Assembly: GCA_002425245.1 (NCBI GenBank)
Contig: DILW01000122.1
Span: forward strand, 1-42,555
Source of the DNA: Betaproteobacteria bacterium UBA5582
GTDB lineage: Bacteria; Pseudomonadota; Gammaproteobacteria; Burkholderiales; Rhodocyclaceae
Reading direction: 5' to 3'
Length of the DNA: 42,555 bases
Shown: one piece after another, positions 14,888 to 23,443 of the stretch
How the letters are laid out: every line of letters begins with the position of its first letter
Numbering within the stretch: position 1 is the first letter of the stretch
Notes under the pieces: generated by a model
The model's input: only the letters and a program-made list of their open reading frames with translations
Database searches by the model: none
Told to the model about the DNA's origin: nothing
Translations under genes and position numbers: made by a program

Positions 14888-15895
14888 TCATCTCCACGGA
14901 CGGTTGTAGGCGCCCAGCGTCGCCTGGCTGCCTTCCGAAACCTTGGCCAGCTCACTCTGCCAAGCGGGTCTGACCTGATAGCGTTCGCTGCCTGCAAGCA
15001 GGGCATCAAGCGCCGCGCGCAGGGTACGGGTGACCTGGGCGACGTAGGTCGGGCTGCGTTGTCGTCCCTCGACCTTGATTGCGCGCACGCCGATCTTGAG
15101 GATGTCTGGAAGGATGGACAGGACGTTGAGGCTGGTCGGCTCTTCCAGCGCGTAGTAGGTATCGCCGCGCACCTCGAAGCGACCCTTGCACAGGGTCGGG
15201 TAGCCGGCCGGCTCACGGTCGCCGAAGCGGTCGATGAGGATGCCATTGAGCCGAGTTTCCATGGCCCCGGGTTGCTTGTCCCACTTCACGTACTTGGCCG
15301 GCGAGCAGGCGCCGACGGTGTTGGGCGACTCGCCGCAGGCATAGGACGACAGCCAGCAGCGCCCCTCGTTCATCACGCACAGGCTGCCGAAGCCGAACAC
15401 CTCGATCTCGACGCTGGTGTTGCGGATCACGTTTTCAACCTGGGCCAGGGTCAGCACACGCGGCAGGACGGCGCGGCGAATGTTGAACTCCCGCTGGCAG
15501 AAATTGATCGCCTCGTAGCTGGTTGCCGAGCCCTGGACTGACAGGTGCAGGCGCTGCTGCGGGTGGCGGCGGGTGGCGTAATCGAGCAGGCCGATGTCGG
15601 CCAGGATGATCGCGTCCACGCCAAGGTCAACCGCGTTGTCCACCGCCCGTTGCCAGTCGGCGGTGCGACCAGCCTGGGGGAAAGTGTTGATGGCCAGCAG
15701 GACTTCGCGCCCCTTGGCGTGGGCGTAACGGATGCCGTCACTCATGCCTTTGGGGTCGAAATTCAGGCCGGCGAAATTGCGTGCGTTGGTGTCGTTCTTG
15801 AAGCCGAGATACACGGCATCGGCACCGTGGTCCACGGCAGCCTTGAGCGCAGGCAGGCTGCCGGCCGGGCAAACGAGATCGGGCAGAGAGGGCAT
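14888..15895 (-). CDS. ubiU: UbiU, Fe-S protein of O2-independent ubiquinone hydroxylation
   Basis: A 335-residue U32-family protein close to E. coli UbiU from its start (LVCPAGSLPALKAAVDHGAD) to its end (LGAYNRPWR). Cys173, Cys180, Cys197 and Cys236 sit at a constant offset of four from the E. coli 4Fe-4S ligands. With UbiV it introduces ring hydroxyls when oxygen is absent, so that ubiquinone can serve anaerobic respiration such as denitrification. The ATG at 15895 is chosen because the predicted transcription start (about 15917) lies upstream of it and downstream of the alternative codon at 15952. No clear Shine-Dalgarno sequence is seen. It leads the ubiU-ubiV-ubiT operon. Confidence 0.95.
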   Translation of the reverse strand: MPSLPDLVCPAGSLPALKAAVDHGADAVYLGFKNDTNARNFAGLNFDPKGMSDGIRYAHAKGREVLLAINTFPQAGRTADWQRAVDNAVDLGVDAIILADIGLLDYATRRHPQQRLHLSVQGSATSYEAINFCQREFNIRRAVLPRVLTLAQVENVIRNTSVEIEVFGFGSLCVMNEGRCWLSSYACGESPNTVGACSPAKYVKWDKQPGAMETRLNGILIDRFGDREPAGYPTLCKGRFEVRGDTYYALEEPTSLNVLSILPDILKIGVRAIKVEGRQRSPTYVAQVTRTLRAALDALLAGSERYQVRPAWQSELAKVSEGSQATLGAYNRPWR

Positions 15896-15924
15896 GGCGT
15901 CAATGATCGCGGGAGGGACTGGGG

Positions 15925-15930
15925 AGTATA
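15925..15930 (-). promoter_or_regulatory. -10 box of the ubiUVT promoter
   Basis: On the minus strand this is TATACT. A start site six to seven bases further would be near 15917-15918, about 22 bases before the ubiU ATG. There is no good -35 box; its place is taken by the FNR box, as expected for a class II activated promoter. Confidence 0.75.
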
Positions 15931-15951
15931 GCCACTGTCGCTTCGGTACCA

Positions 15952-15965
15952 TTGATCCTCATCAA
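15952..15965. promoter_or_regulatory. FNR/ANR-type binding site between ubiU and the response regulator gene
   Basis: TTGAT-CCTC-ATCAA is an exact match to the FNR-family consensus TTGAT-N4-ATCAA. Its centre (15958.5) is about 41 bases upstream of the predicted ubiU start site, the class II activator position. The site is also about 64 bases upstream of the divergent response regulator start codon and could affect that gene. Anaerobic induction of the ubi genes by an FNR-family protein fits their O2-independent function. Confidence 0.88.
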
Positions 15966-16022
15966 AGCCCTCGCTCGTGCTAGGATTTCAACAACTGTTC
16001 CTGCAACCGTGACCCAGTTTCC

Positions 16023-16925
16023 ATGTCCGAAAATCGCGTTCTCGTAGTCGATGATGAAGCCATCAACCTGATGCTGATCGAGGATTTCCTCGATCAGGAG
16101 AAGCTGGCGTTGGAACTGTTCAGCGATCCACTGGCAGCCTGGCAGCGTTTGTCCGGACCCGACGGCGAATTTTCGCTGGTTGTCCTCGACCGGATGATGC
16201 CCGGCATTGATGGTATGGAACTGCTGCGCCGGATCAAGGCAGAGCCGCGCTTCGACGACGTTCCCGTGATCATGCAGACGGCAGCTTCGGCACCGGAGCA
16301 GGTGCGAGAAGGTCTGGAAGCGGGTGCCTACTATTACCTGACCAAGCCCTACGCGCCTGAGGCGCTGATTTCCATCGTTCGGGCAGCGCTTGAAGATCGG
16401 CGTGCGCGGGCCTCGTTGCGTTCACGGGCGGCGCATCTGGAAGAGGCGCAGAAGTTGCTGCTCGGCGCCGAGTACCGTTTTGCCACGCTGGAGGATGTGT
16501 CCTGTCTGGTGCCGGTACTGGCGGCGCTGTGTCCCGAACCGGACCGGGTTGCTCCGGGGCTTTCCGATCTCATGCTCAACGCGGTTGAGCACGGTAATCT
16601 CGGCATCACCTACCGGGAAAAATCGCTGCTCAAGTGGGATGGCGACTGGGAGGCGGAAATCCGGCGGCGTCTGGACATGCCACAGTTTCGCGGGCGCTGG
16701 GCGACGATACGGGTTGCCCGCGATGACCATTCCATCTCCTTCCGCATTGCCGACCAAGGCGAAGGTTTTGACTGGCAGCGCTTTCTCGATTTCGATCCGG
16801 AGCGCGCTTTCGATCCGAATGGCCGAGGCATCGCCATGGCTCGTCTGACCAGTTTTTCCAGCCTTGCCTACGAGGGCTGCGGCAACATCGTCACGGCCCG
16901 CGTCAACGTGGCACCTGCTGGCTGA
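16023..16925 (+). CDS. Response regulator with RsbW-like ATPase output domain
   Basis: A 300-residue protein. Residues 1-125 are a complete receiver domain: acidic pair Asp10/Asp11, phosphoacceptor Asp56 (VVLDRMMPG), Thr86 and Lys108. A helical linker (about 125-150) follows. Residues 150-295 resemble the HATPase_c fold of anti-sigma/serine kinases of the RsbW class, with N-box LMLNAVEHGNLG (Asn186), G1 box RIADQGEGF (Asp244, Gly246, Gly248) and G2-like NGRGIAMA (266-273). There is no histidine kinase dimerisation domain. Such proteins probably act by protein binding or serine phosphorylation of a STAS partner rather than by DNA binding. No cognate histidine kinase is adjacent. It is divergent from ubiU and shares that regulatory region. 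Confidence 0.85.
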   Translation: MSENRVLVVDDEAINLMLIEDFLDQEKLALELFSDPLAAWQRLSGPDGEFSLVVLDRMMPGIDGMELLRRIKAEPRFDDVPVIMQTAASAPEQVREGLEAGAYYYLTKPYAPEALISIVRAALEDRRARASLRSRAAHLEEAQKLLLGAEYRFATLEDVSCLVPVLAALCPEPDRVAPGLSDLMLNAVEHGNLGITYREKSLLKWDGDWEAEIRRRLDMPQFRGRWATIRVARDDHSISFRIADQGEGFDWQRFLDFDPERAFDPNGRGIAMARLTSFSSLAYEGCGNIVTARVNVAPAG

Positions 16926-16936
16926 TTGCCGCGGGA

Positions 16937-17854
16937 TCAGCGAATGACGATTCCTGGCTTGTAACCCAGACTACTGCGAATCCGCTCGGCGATCTTTTCG
17001 GCGTCAGGGCGAGTGGCATAGGGGCCCAGTTGCAGACGGTGCAGCCCGCCGGCCTGGATAATGTGCATTTCCTCGCGCACCCAGTCGAGTTCTCCACTCA
17101 GGTGACCCCTCAGGTTGTCGGCGTTGTCGGCGTTGGCGAACGCGCCCAATTGCAGGTAGACACCGCCCGGCAGGGGTTTTTCTACTGCCGGCGGGGGGGC
17201 GGGTTGCACTGGCGGCGCGACCTGGGCGTAAGTGGCAGGGCCGGTGTTCGGGGTGATCGTTTCGATCTCGACTTCCGCGCTGCCGTTGCGAATGATGTCC
17301 AGTTTGTGCGCCGCTACGTAGGAAAGGTCGATGATGCGCCCGGCGTGGAAGGGGCCGCGGTCGATGACGCGGACGACGACCGAGCGTCCATTGCTCAGGT
17401 TGCGGACCCGGACGTATGAAGGCAGAGCCAGGGTCGGATGGGCGGCGGTCATGGCGAACATGTCGTAAGGTTCGCCGATTGAAGTTTTCTGCCCGTGAAA
17501 TTTCTTGCCATACCAGCTGGCCAGTCCGCGTTCCTTGTGCGGGCGGATCGAGTTGTGCGGCTCGTAGCGTTTGCCGAATACCTCGTACGGGCGCTGAGCC
17601 GGTTTGTGCAGTGGCTCCCACCGGGGTACGGCGTCGGGAATCTGGTCGAGGTTCTCCGGAATATCCGTACCCGGGCCGTCATCCTTGTAGTAACCGCCGC
17701 CGCGGGAGGTCGCAGGTGCTGATGCCGGTCGGCTGCCGGCGGTTGTCGGCGCTGCTTGCGGTTGTTCGCCGGCCGGCCGTTCCGGCTGACTGCCGCAGGC
17801 TGTCAGCAACAGGGATAGGGTGAGCGGGACGAACAGGTGGAAGGGATATCTCAT
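16937..17854 (-). CDS. rlpA: Septal-ring lipoprotein RlpA, lytic transglycosylase
   Basis: A 305-residue lipoprotein. The signal peptide ends with the lipobox LLLTAC (Cys20), then a proline-rich low-complexity stretch, a double-psi beta-barrel domain (about 105-190) and a C-terminal SPOR domain (about 225-303). Residues Glu128, His139 and Asp165 match, at a constant offset of eight, those I know as functionally important in Pseudomonas aeruginosa RlpA. The enzyme is therefore predicted to cut peptidoglycan lacking stem peptides. The SPOR domain targets it to denuded septal glycan. The true start is ATG 17854, overlapping the rodA stop by 4 bases; the longer open frame upstream is rodA read out of frame. 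It ends the elongasome operon, a common arrangement in proteobacteria. Confidence 0.94.
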   Translation of the reverse strand: MRYPFHLFVPLTLSLLLTACGSQPERPAGEQPQAAPTTAGSRPASAPATSRGGGYYKDDGPGTDIPENLDQIPDAVPRWEPLHKPAQRPYEVFGKRYEPHNSIRPHKERGLASWYGKKFHGQKTSIGEPYDMFAMTAAHPTLALPSYVRVRNLSNGRSVVVRVIDRGPFHAGRIIDLSYVAAHKLDIIRNGSAEVEIETITPNTGPATYAQVAPPVQPAPPPAVEKPLPGGVYLQLGAFANADNADNLRGHLSGELDWVREEMHIIQAGGLHRLQLGPYATRPDAEKIAERIRSSLGYKPGIVIR

Positions 17855-18954
17855 TTCTTCACCAGCATGCGATGGGTGTGAATGCTCATCAGGATGCCGA
17901 CCCCGAGCATCAGGGTGACCAGCGCGGTGCCGCCGTAACTGATGAAGGGCAGCGGAACGCCGACTACCGGCAGAATACCCGAGACCATGCCCATGTTGAC
18001 GAAGGCGTAGATGAAGAAAACCAGCGTCAAAGCGCCGGCGAGCAGACGCGAGAAGAGGGTCGGTGCGGCGGCGGCGATCATCAGTCCGCGCCCGATCAGC
18101 AGGGTGAACAGGACGAGCAGTACGCCGTTGCCGAGCAGCCCCCATTCCTCGGAGAAGACGGCGAATATGAAATCGGTGTGTTTTTCCGGAATGAATTCGA
18201 GATGGGTCTGGGTGCCGTTCAGATAGCCCTTGCCCAAGCCGCCGCCGGAACCGATGGCGATGGTCGACTGGATGATGTGGTAGCCCGCGCCAAGTGGGTC
18301 GGAGCTGGGGTCGAGCAGCGTCAGGACGCGTCGTCGCTGGTAGTCGTGCATCATGCTCCACATCATCGGCATGGCGGCGCCAAAGGCGGCGCCCATGCCG
18401 AGCATGACCTTCCACGGCAGGCCGGCAAAGAAGATGACGAAGAAGCCCGCCGCGCCGATCAGCAGCGAGGTGCCCAGATCGGGCTGCTTGAGCACAAGGG
18501 CAATCGGTAGCAGGAGGATGATGCCGGCGACGAAGAAGTGTTTGCCGCGCAGCATCGATTCATGTTTCTGGAAGTACCAGGCCAGCATCAGCGGCATGGC
18601 GATCTTCATGATCTCCGATGGCTGGATGCGCATCACGCCAAGCGAAATCCAGCGCCGCGATCCGTTTACCACGATCCCGAACAGCGCCACTGCGATCAGC
18701 AGCACCAGGCCGAGCAAGTAGAGCGGCACGGCAAAGCGCATCAGCGTTTGCGGCGGGGTGCGCGCCACAGCAAACATGACCACGGTGGATGCGGCGATGT
18801 TGATCAACTGCCGGTCCAGCTTCCAGAAACCATCGCTCGCTGTCGCGGAATAGATGCTCATCAGGCCGATACCCATCAAGGCCATGACTATCATGAACAG
18901 TGGCAGGTCGAGATGGGCGAAGATGCCCTGGATGAGGCGCTTAATCAGCTTCAT
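17851..18954 (-). CDS. rodA: Rod-shape determining glycosyltransferase RodA
   Basis: A 367-residue SEDS-family integral membrane protein with about ten helices, ending LGVGILMSIHTHRMLVKK. Typical SEDS segments are GSRRWISLGVMRIQPSEIMKIAMPLMLAWYF (in parts) and the large periplasmic loop LLDPSSDPLGAGYHIIQSTIAIGSGGG. RodA polymerises lipid II glycan chains for side-wall growth together with PBP2. It overlaps mrdA by 14 bases at its start and rlpA by 4 bases at its end, so all three are probably translated in a coupled way. Confidence 0.95.
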   Translation of the reverse strand: MKLIKRLIQGIFAHLDLPLFMIVMALMGIGLMSIYSATASDGFWKLDRQLINIAASTVVMFAVARTPPQTLMRFAVPLYLLGLVLLIAVALFGIVVNGSRRWISLGVMRIQPSEIMKIAMPLMLAWYFQKHESMLRGKHFFVAGIILLLPIALVLKQPDLGTSLLIGAAGFFVIFFAGLPWKVMLGMGAAFGAAMPMMWSMMHDYQRRRVLTLLDPSSDPLGAGYHIIQSTIAIGSGGGLGKGYLNGTQTHLEFIPEKHTDFIFAVFSEEWGLLGNGVLLVLFTLLIGRGLMIAAAAPTLFSRLLAGALTLVFFIYAFVNMGMVSGILPVVGVPLPFISYGGTALVTLMLGVGILMSIHTHRMLVKK

Positions 18955-20878
18955 CGGTGGTTTCCTCCGCCTGTTCGACCGCGCTTTCTTCCTCTTCTTC
19001 CGGGCTGGAAACTTCGGGTGCCGGGCCGCCCGGGCGCTGACCTGTCAGGTGATAGTCAAACACCTGGCGCGCGATCGGGGCCGCTGACTGGGCACCAAAT
19101 CCCCCGTTTTCGACCATCACCGCAACGACGATCCTGGGATGATCGACCGGAGCGAAAGCGACGTACCAGGAGTGGTCGCGCAGACGCTCCCGAACCTGGC
19201 CGGCGATGTATTTCTGGCCTCCCTTGAGGCTGAACACCTGGGCGGTCCCAGTCTTGCCGCCGGATTCATAGCTTGCCCCGGCGAAGGCCCGGGCGCCGGT
19301 ACCCTCACGGACGACGCCGGCCATCCCCCGCTTGATCACTTCGACATGCTCGCGCTTCAGTTCGATCTGGCGCACCGGTTGCGGTTCGACCATGCGGACT
19401 TCGCCGGTGGTCGGGTTGGTGATCGAATGCACCAGGTGCGGACGGAAGACCCTTCCGTAGTTGAGGATGTTGGCCAGTGCGTGGGCCATGTGCAGGGTCG
19501 AGTAGGCGTTGTAGCCCTGGCCGATGCCGACCGAGATGGTTTCGCCAGGGTACCATTTCTGCTGTTCGCGCTTCTTGAAACGCCGTTGCTTCCACTCCGG
19601 TGACGGCAGGATACCGGTCGCTTCGCCGGGAATGTCGATTTCGGTGCGCCGGCCCAGTCCAAGTTCGCCCATGAAGCGGGCGATATTGTCGATGCCCATG
19701 TCGTTGGCGAGGACGTAGTAGTAGGTGTTGCAGGAAACGACGATGGATTTGTGCATGTCGACCATGCCGTGGCCGCCGACCTTGTCGTCCATGAAGCGCC
19801 GGTTGCCGAACTGGAAGAAGCCCGGGTCGGCAATCGTCTGGCTGGCGGTGCGCTTGCCGGTGGTCAGCGCGCCCAGCGCCATCAAGGGCTTGAAGGTCGA
19901 GCCGGGCGGGTAGGTACTGTAGATGGCGCGGTTGAGCAGGGGTTTGTCCGGGTGGTTGTTCAACTCGTCCCAGTCGTCGAAGCGGATGCCGTCGACGAAC
20001 AGGTTGGGGTCGAAGGCGGGCGACGAGACCAGTGCCAGAACTGCGCCATTGCTTGGATCGATGGCCGCCAGCGAACCCCGGCGGCCGCCGAAAGCCTGCT
20101 CGGCAACGCGCTGCAGCTCGGCGTCGAGCGTCAGCGTCAGGTTGTTGCCCGGAATCGGCGCCGTCTGCGACATGATTCGCACCGCGCGTCCGCCGGCGTC
20201 CACCTCAACCTGTTCGTAGCCGGCGGTGCCGTGGAGTTCGAACTCGTAGTGGGCTTCCAGGCCGACCTTGCCGATCTGTTCGGTTCCCTTGTAGTTCGCT
20301 TCGTGACCGCTGGCCTCGATCATTTCCTTGTCTTTGGTATTGATCCGGCTGATATAGCCGATGGCGTGCGCGGCCAGCGAGTTTTCGGGATATTGCCGGA
20401 ACAGCCGGGCCTTCACCTCGACACCGGGGAAGCGGTAGCGGTGGGCGGCAAAGCGTGCCACTTCTTCGTCGGACAGGCGGGTACGGATGGGAATCGACTC
20501 GAAATTCTTCGATTCCTCGAGTAATCGCTTGAAGCGGCGCCGGTCCTTGAGCTGGATTTCGACGATTTCGTTGAGCTTGTCGATGGTGTCTTCAAGCCCC
20601 ATGGTCTTCGAGGGCGTGATTTCCAGCGTGAAAGCGGAATAATTGCGGGCCAGGATGACACCGTTGCGGTCGACGATATTGCCGCGATTTGGCATCACCG
20701 GGACCAGCGAGATGCGGTTGCTCTCCGCACGCGTCGCGTAGTAGTCATGCTGCAGGATCTGCAGGTAGAAAAAACGCCCGAACAGCAGGAGAAAGCAGAG
20801 CAGCACCAGACTGCCGGCAAAAACGACCCGGCTGCGGAAGCGGTCGGAATCCTGCTCGCTATGATGAAAATCGTTCAT
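18941..20878 (-). CDS. mrdA: Penicillin-binding protein 2 (elongation transpeptidase)
   Basis: A 645-residue class B penicillin-binding protein. A single N-terminal membrane anchor lies at about residues 18-40. The pedestal domain starts at NRGNIVDRNGVILA, and the transpeptidase domain carries the three active-site motifs: SxxK in GSTFKPLMA (serine near 330), SxN in VSCNTYYYV, and KTG in ESGGKTGTAQVF. It cross-links new side-wall peptidoglycan and is the partner of RodA. The C-terminal tail after residue 610 is rich in Glu and Pro (EVSSPEEEEESAVEQAEETTDE), longer and more acidic than in the E. coli protein. Ten bases separate it from mreD. Confidence 0.95.
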   Translation of the reverse strand: MNDFHHSEQDSDRFRSRVVFAGSLVLLCFLLLFGRFFYLQILQHDYYATRAESNRISLVPVMPNRGNIVDRNGVILARNYSAFTLEITPSKTMGLEDTIDKLNEIVEIQLKDRRRFKRLLEESKNFESIPIRTRLSDEEVARFAAHRYRFPGVEVKARLFRQYPENSLAAHAIGYISRINTKDKEMIEASGHEANYKGTEQIGKVGLEAHYEFELHGTAGYEQVEVDAGGRAVRIMSQTAPIPGNNLTLTLDAELQRVAEQAFGGRRGSLAAIDPSNGAVLALVSSPAFDPNLFVDGIRFDDWDELNNHPDKPLLNRAIYSTYPPGSTFKPLMALGALTTGKRTASQTIADPGFFQFGNRRFMDDKVGGHGMVDMHKSIVVSCNTYYYVLANDMGIDNIARFMGELGLGRRTEIDIPGEATGILPSPEWKQRRFKKREQQKWYPGETISVGIGQGYNAYSTLHMAHALANILNYGRVFRPHLVHSITNPTTGEVRMVEPQPVRQIELKREHVEVIKRGMAGVVREGTGARAFAGASYESGGKTGTAQVFSLKGGQKYIAGQVRERLRDHSWYVAFAPVDHPRIVVAVMVENGGFGAQSAAPIARQVFDYHLTGQRPGGPAPEVSSPEEEEESAVEQAEETTDEAD

Positions 20879-20888
20879 TGCGGGCGCA

Positions 20889-21410
20889 TCAGAGCGGACG
20901 GTTGTCGTCGCGCTCGACCGGCTGATATTGCGGCAGCAGCAGCAGGAAGGTCGCGGGGATCCATAGCAGCGTCGCGATCAACGGTCCGAGCAGGTAACCC
21001 CAGCCAGGGAAATCGGCGCCGACCAGCATGCGCATGGCCAATTGCACGAACTGGCTGGCGAGCAGCAGGGGGAGTACCTGCAGCGCCTGCTGGGCAAGCG
21101 GAAACCACAGGATGCGTCTTGACTGGGCGGCGGCGAAGTAGGCAAGCAGCACATAGGCCAGGCAATGTTGGCCGAGCACGGCGCCATCGGCGACATCCAT
21201 CGCCAGTCCGAGCAGGAAAGCCCAGCCCATGCCGACCCGTCGCGGCTCGCGGATGCTCCAGAAACAGAGGACCAGCGCCACCCAGTCCGGAATGCCCGGC
21301 CAATGCGAGGTTGGCAGGAGATTGAGGAGCAGCGCCGCAAGCAGGCTGAAAACGATGAACCAGGGTCGGACCGGCAGCAGGATGCGGGAAGAGGAAAAGG
21401 TCGGTTGCAT
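20889..21410 (-). CDS. mreD: Rod-shape determining membrane protein MreD
   Basis: A 173-residue hydrophobic protein with about five or six membrane helices. It is recognised mainly by size, by hydrophobic pattern (for example DWVALVLCFWSIREPRRVG and WAFLLGLAMDVADGAVLG) and by its place between mreC and mrdA. MreD is an inner-membrane component of the Rod complex linking MreB and MreC to the synthases. The mreC stop and mreD start share one base (TGATG), so translation is coupled. Confidence 0.92.
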   Translation of the reverse strand: MQPTFSSSRILLPVRPWFIVFSLLAALLLNLLPTSHWPGIPDWVALVLCFWSIREPRRVGMGWAFLLGLAMDVADGAVLGQHCLAYVLLAYFAAAQSRRILWFPLAQQALQVLPLLLASQFVQLAMRMLVGADFPGWGYLLGPLIATLLWIPATFLLLLPQYQPVERDDNRPL

Positions 21411-22324
21411 CAGCGTGCTTCGGCGTTACCCGGGGTGCCGGTGTTACCACTGCGTCCGTCGACTTCCGGCGGACGCGGTGCCTGGGGCTGGCGCGGCGAG
21501 AGAATCAGCACTTCACCAAAGTTTTCGACCGCGGCCACCGGGGTGCACAGGATGCGGGCGAAGGCATAGGAATTCTCGCGCTCGATGCTGACCACGCGAG
21601 CAACCGGGAAGCCGGGCAGGTAGACACCGTCCAGGCCCGAAGTGACCAGCAGGTCGCCTTCCTTGATGTCGGCGTTGGCCGGGATGTAGCGCAGTTCAAG
21701 CTGTCCGCGGCCGAGGCCGAAGACCACCGAGCGCTGACCGCTGCGTACCACCTGGACCGGGACCGTCTGGTCCTTGTCGGTGATCAGGGTGATTTCCGAC
21801 GAGAACGGGAAAATGCGGGTGACCTGCCCGACCACGCCGGACTCGTCGATCGCCGGCTGACCGGCGACGATGCCCGATTGCTGGCCCTTGTCCACAATGA
21901 TCTTGCGCGAGAAAGGGTCGCGCGCGGTGTACATGATGCGGGCAACCTCGCCGCTGGCTTTTTCGCGTTCCTTGACCGCCAGCAGCTTGCGCAGGCGGTC
22001 GTTTTCGCTTTCCAGATGGGCGAGGCGCAGCAGGTTGGGCGCGGTCTGTAGCTGGGCCTGCTTGAGTTGGGTATTTTCCTCGAGCAGGCTGTCCAGTCCG
22101 CGCAGATAGGCTGCCGCGTTGTCGACCAGGCTGCCCGGTGTCTGAGCAATGCGCTGGATCGGATCGGTGACCAGGGCGATGCTCTGGCGCATCAGATCGA
22201 GACTTTTCAGGCGCAGGTCGACGACGAACAGCGCCAGCGAGAGCGCCAGATAAAACGTCAAAAGGGCCAGCGGTGCTGGCCCTCTCTTGAAGAAAGGCGG
22301 TGGAGCGTGGTCGGTCCCGGCCAT
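21410..22324 (-). CDS. mreC: Cell shape-determining protein MreC
   Basis: A 304-residue bitopic protein: a short cytoplasmic N-terminus, a membrane helix (about 17-37, LALLTFYLALSLALFVVDL), a coiled-coil (about 65-115) and a periplasmic beta-rich MreC domain ending near residue 280. A proline-rich tail follows. It scaffolds the Rod complex and activates PBP2. The ATG at 22324 is preferred because AGGA is nine bases upstream; an ATG at 22333 directly abuts that ribosome site. It lies 33 bases after mreB and is coupled to mreD. Confidence 0.94.
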   Translation of the reverse strand: MAGTDHAPPPFFKRGPAPLALLTFYLALSLALFVVDLRLKSLDLMRQSIALVTDPIQRIAQTPGSLVDNAAAYLRGLDSLLEENTQLKQAQLQTAPNLLRLAHLESENDRLRKLLAVKEREKASGEVARIMYTARDPFSRKIIVDKGQQSGIVAGQPAIDESGVVGQVTRIFPFSSEITLITDKDQTVPVQVVRSGQRSVVFGLGRGQLELRYIPANADIKEGDLLVTSGLDGVYLPGFPVARVVSIERENSYAFARILCTPVAAVENFGEVLILSPRQPQAPRPPEVDGRSGNTGTPGNAEAR

Positions 22325-22357
22325 CGCGATCATTCCTGCAATCCTGGAGGCTGCGCG

Positions 22358-23401
22358 TTAATCCGAGGCAAAGATGCTACCCAGCTTGTCCATTTTTTCC
22401 AGCGCCATGCCGCAGCCCCGGGCAACACAGGTCAGCGGTTCGTCGGCAACGATCACCGGCAGGCCGGTTTCTTCCATCAGCAGGCGGTCGAGGTCGCGCA
22501 ACAGGGCGCCACCGCCGGTCAGGACCATGCCCTTCTCGGCGATGTCGGCGCCGAGTTCCGGCGGCGTCTTTTCCAGGGCCGACTTGACGGCGGAAATGAT
22601 CTGGTTGAGCGGGTCGGTCAGCGCTTCGAGGATTTCGTTCGACGAGATCGTGAACTTGCGCGGGATGCCTTCGGCCTTGTTGATGCCGGAGACTTCCATT
22701 TCCTTGACCTCGGCGCCGGGGAAGGCCGAGCCGATGGTCTTCTTGATGTTTTCGGCGGTGTTCTCGCCGATCAGCATGCCGTAGTTGCGGCTGATGTAGT
22801 TGATGATCGCCTCGTCGAGCTTGTCGCCGCCGACACGCACCGAACCGGCATAGACCATGCCGCCGAGCGAAATGACGCCGACTTCGGTGGTGCCGCCGCC
22901 GATGTCGACGACCATCGAGCCGGTCGCGTCGGAAACCGGCAGGCCGGCGCCGATGGCGGCGGCCATCGGTTCCTCGATCAGGTAAACCTGGCTGGCGCCG
23001 GCGCCGAGGGCCGATTCGCGGATGGCGCGGCGTTCGACCTGGGTCGAGCCGGAGGGCACGCAGATGATGATGCGCGGGCTCGGCGAAAACAGCTTGGAAT
23101 CGTGTGCCTTCTTGATGAACTGCTTGAGCATCTGCTCGGTGACGGTGAAGTCGGCGATCACGCCATCCTTCATCGGCCGGATGACGGTGATGCTGCCGGG
23201 GGCCTTGCCCAGCATTTCCTTGGCTTCCTTGCCGACGGCCTGGATGGTTTTCTTGGCGTTGGGGCCGCCTTCGAGGCGGATCGCAACGACCGACGGCTCA
23301 TCGAGGACGATCGAGCGGCCACGCACGTAAATCAGCGTATTGGCCGTGCCGAGGTCGATGGCAAGGTCGTTGGAAAAATACTTGGAGAGAAATCCGAACA
23401 T
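22358..23401 (-). CDS. mreB: Actin-like rod-shape protein MreB
   Basis: A 347-residue actin-like ATPase, the same length as E. coli MreB. Phosphate-binding and adenosine motifs are clear: DLAIDLGTANTLIYV at the start, VVDIGGGTTEVGVISLGG in the middle and MVLTGGGALLRDLDRLL near the end. It forms membrane-associated filaments that guide cell-wall elongation. The frame remains open upstream into gatC, but the conserved MFGFLSKYFSNDLAIDLG start at 23401 fixes the 5' end. It is the first gene of mreB-mreC-mreD-mrdA-rodA-rlpA. Confidence 0.97.
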   Translation of the reverse strand: MFGFLSKYFSNDLAIDLGTANTLIYVRGRSIVLDEPSVVAIRLEGGPNAKKTIQAVGKEAKEMLGKAPGSITVIRPMKDGVIADFTVTEQMLKQFIKKAHDSKLFSPSPRIIICVPSGSTQVERRAIRESALGAGASQVYLIEEPMAAAIGAGLPVSDATGSMVVDIGGGTTEVGVISLGGMVYAGSVRVGGDKLDEAIINYISRNYGMLIGENTAENIKKTIGSAFPGAEVKEMEVSGINKAEGIPRKFTISSNEILEALTDPLNQIISAVKSALEKTPPELGADIAEKGMVLTGGGALLRDLDRLLMEETGLPVIVADEPLTCVARGCGMALEKMDKLGSIFASD

Positions 23402-23443
23402 CTGTTGTGCTCCGCGTTGGGGGGTGCGGTAGATAAAGCTTTT

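Noticed and set aside
15981..15986. TAGGAT as an FNR-activated -10 box for the response regulator gene
   Set aside because: Its centre is about 25 bases from the FNR box centre, too close for class II activation; repression or no effect is equally possible.
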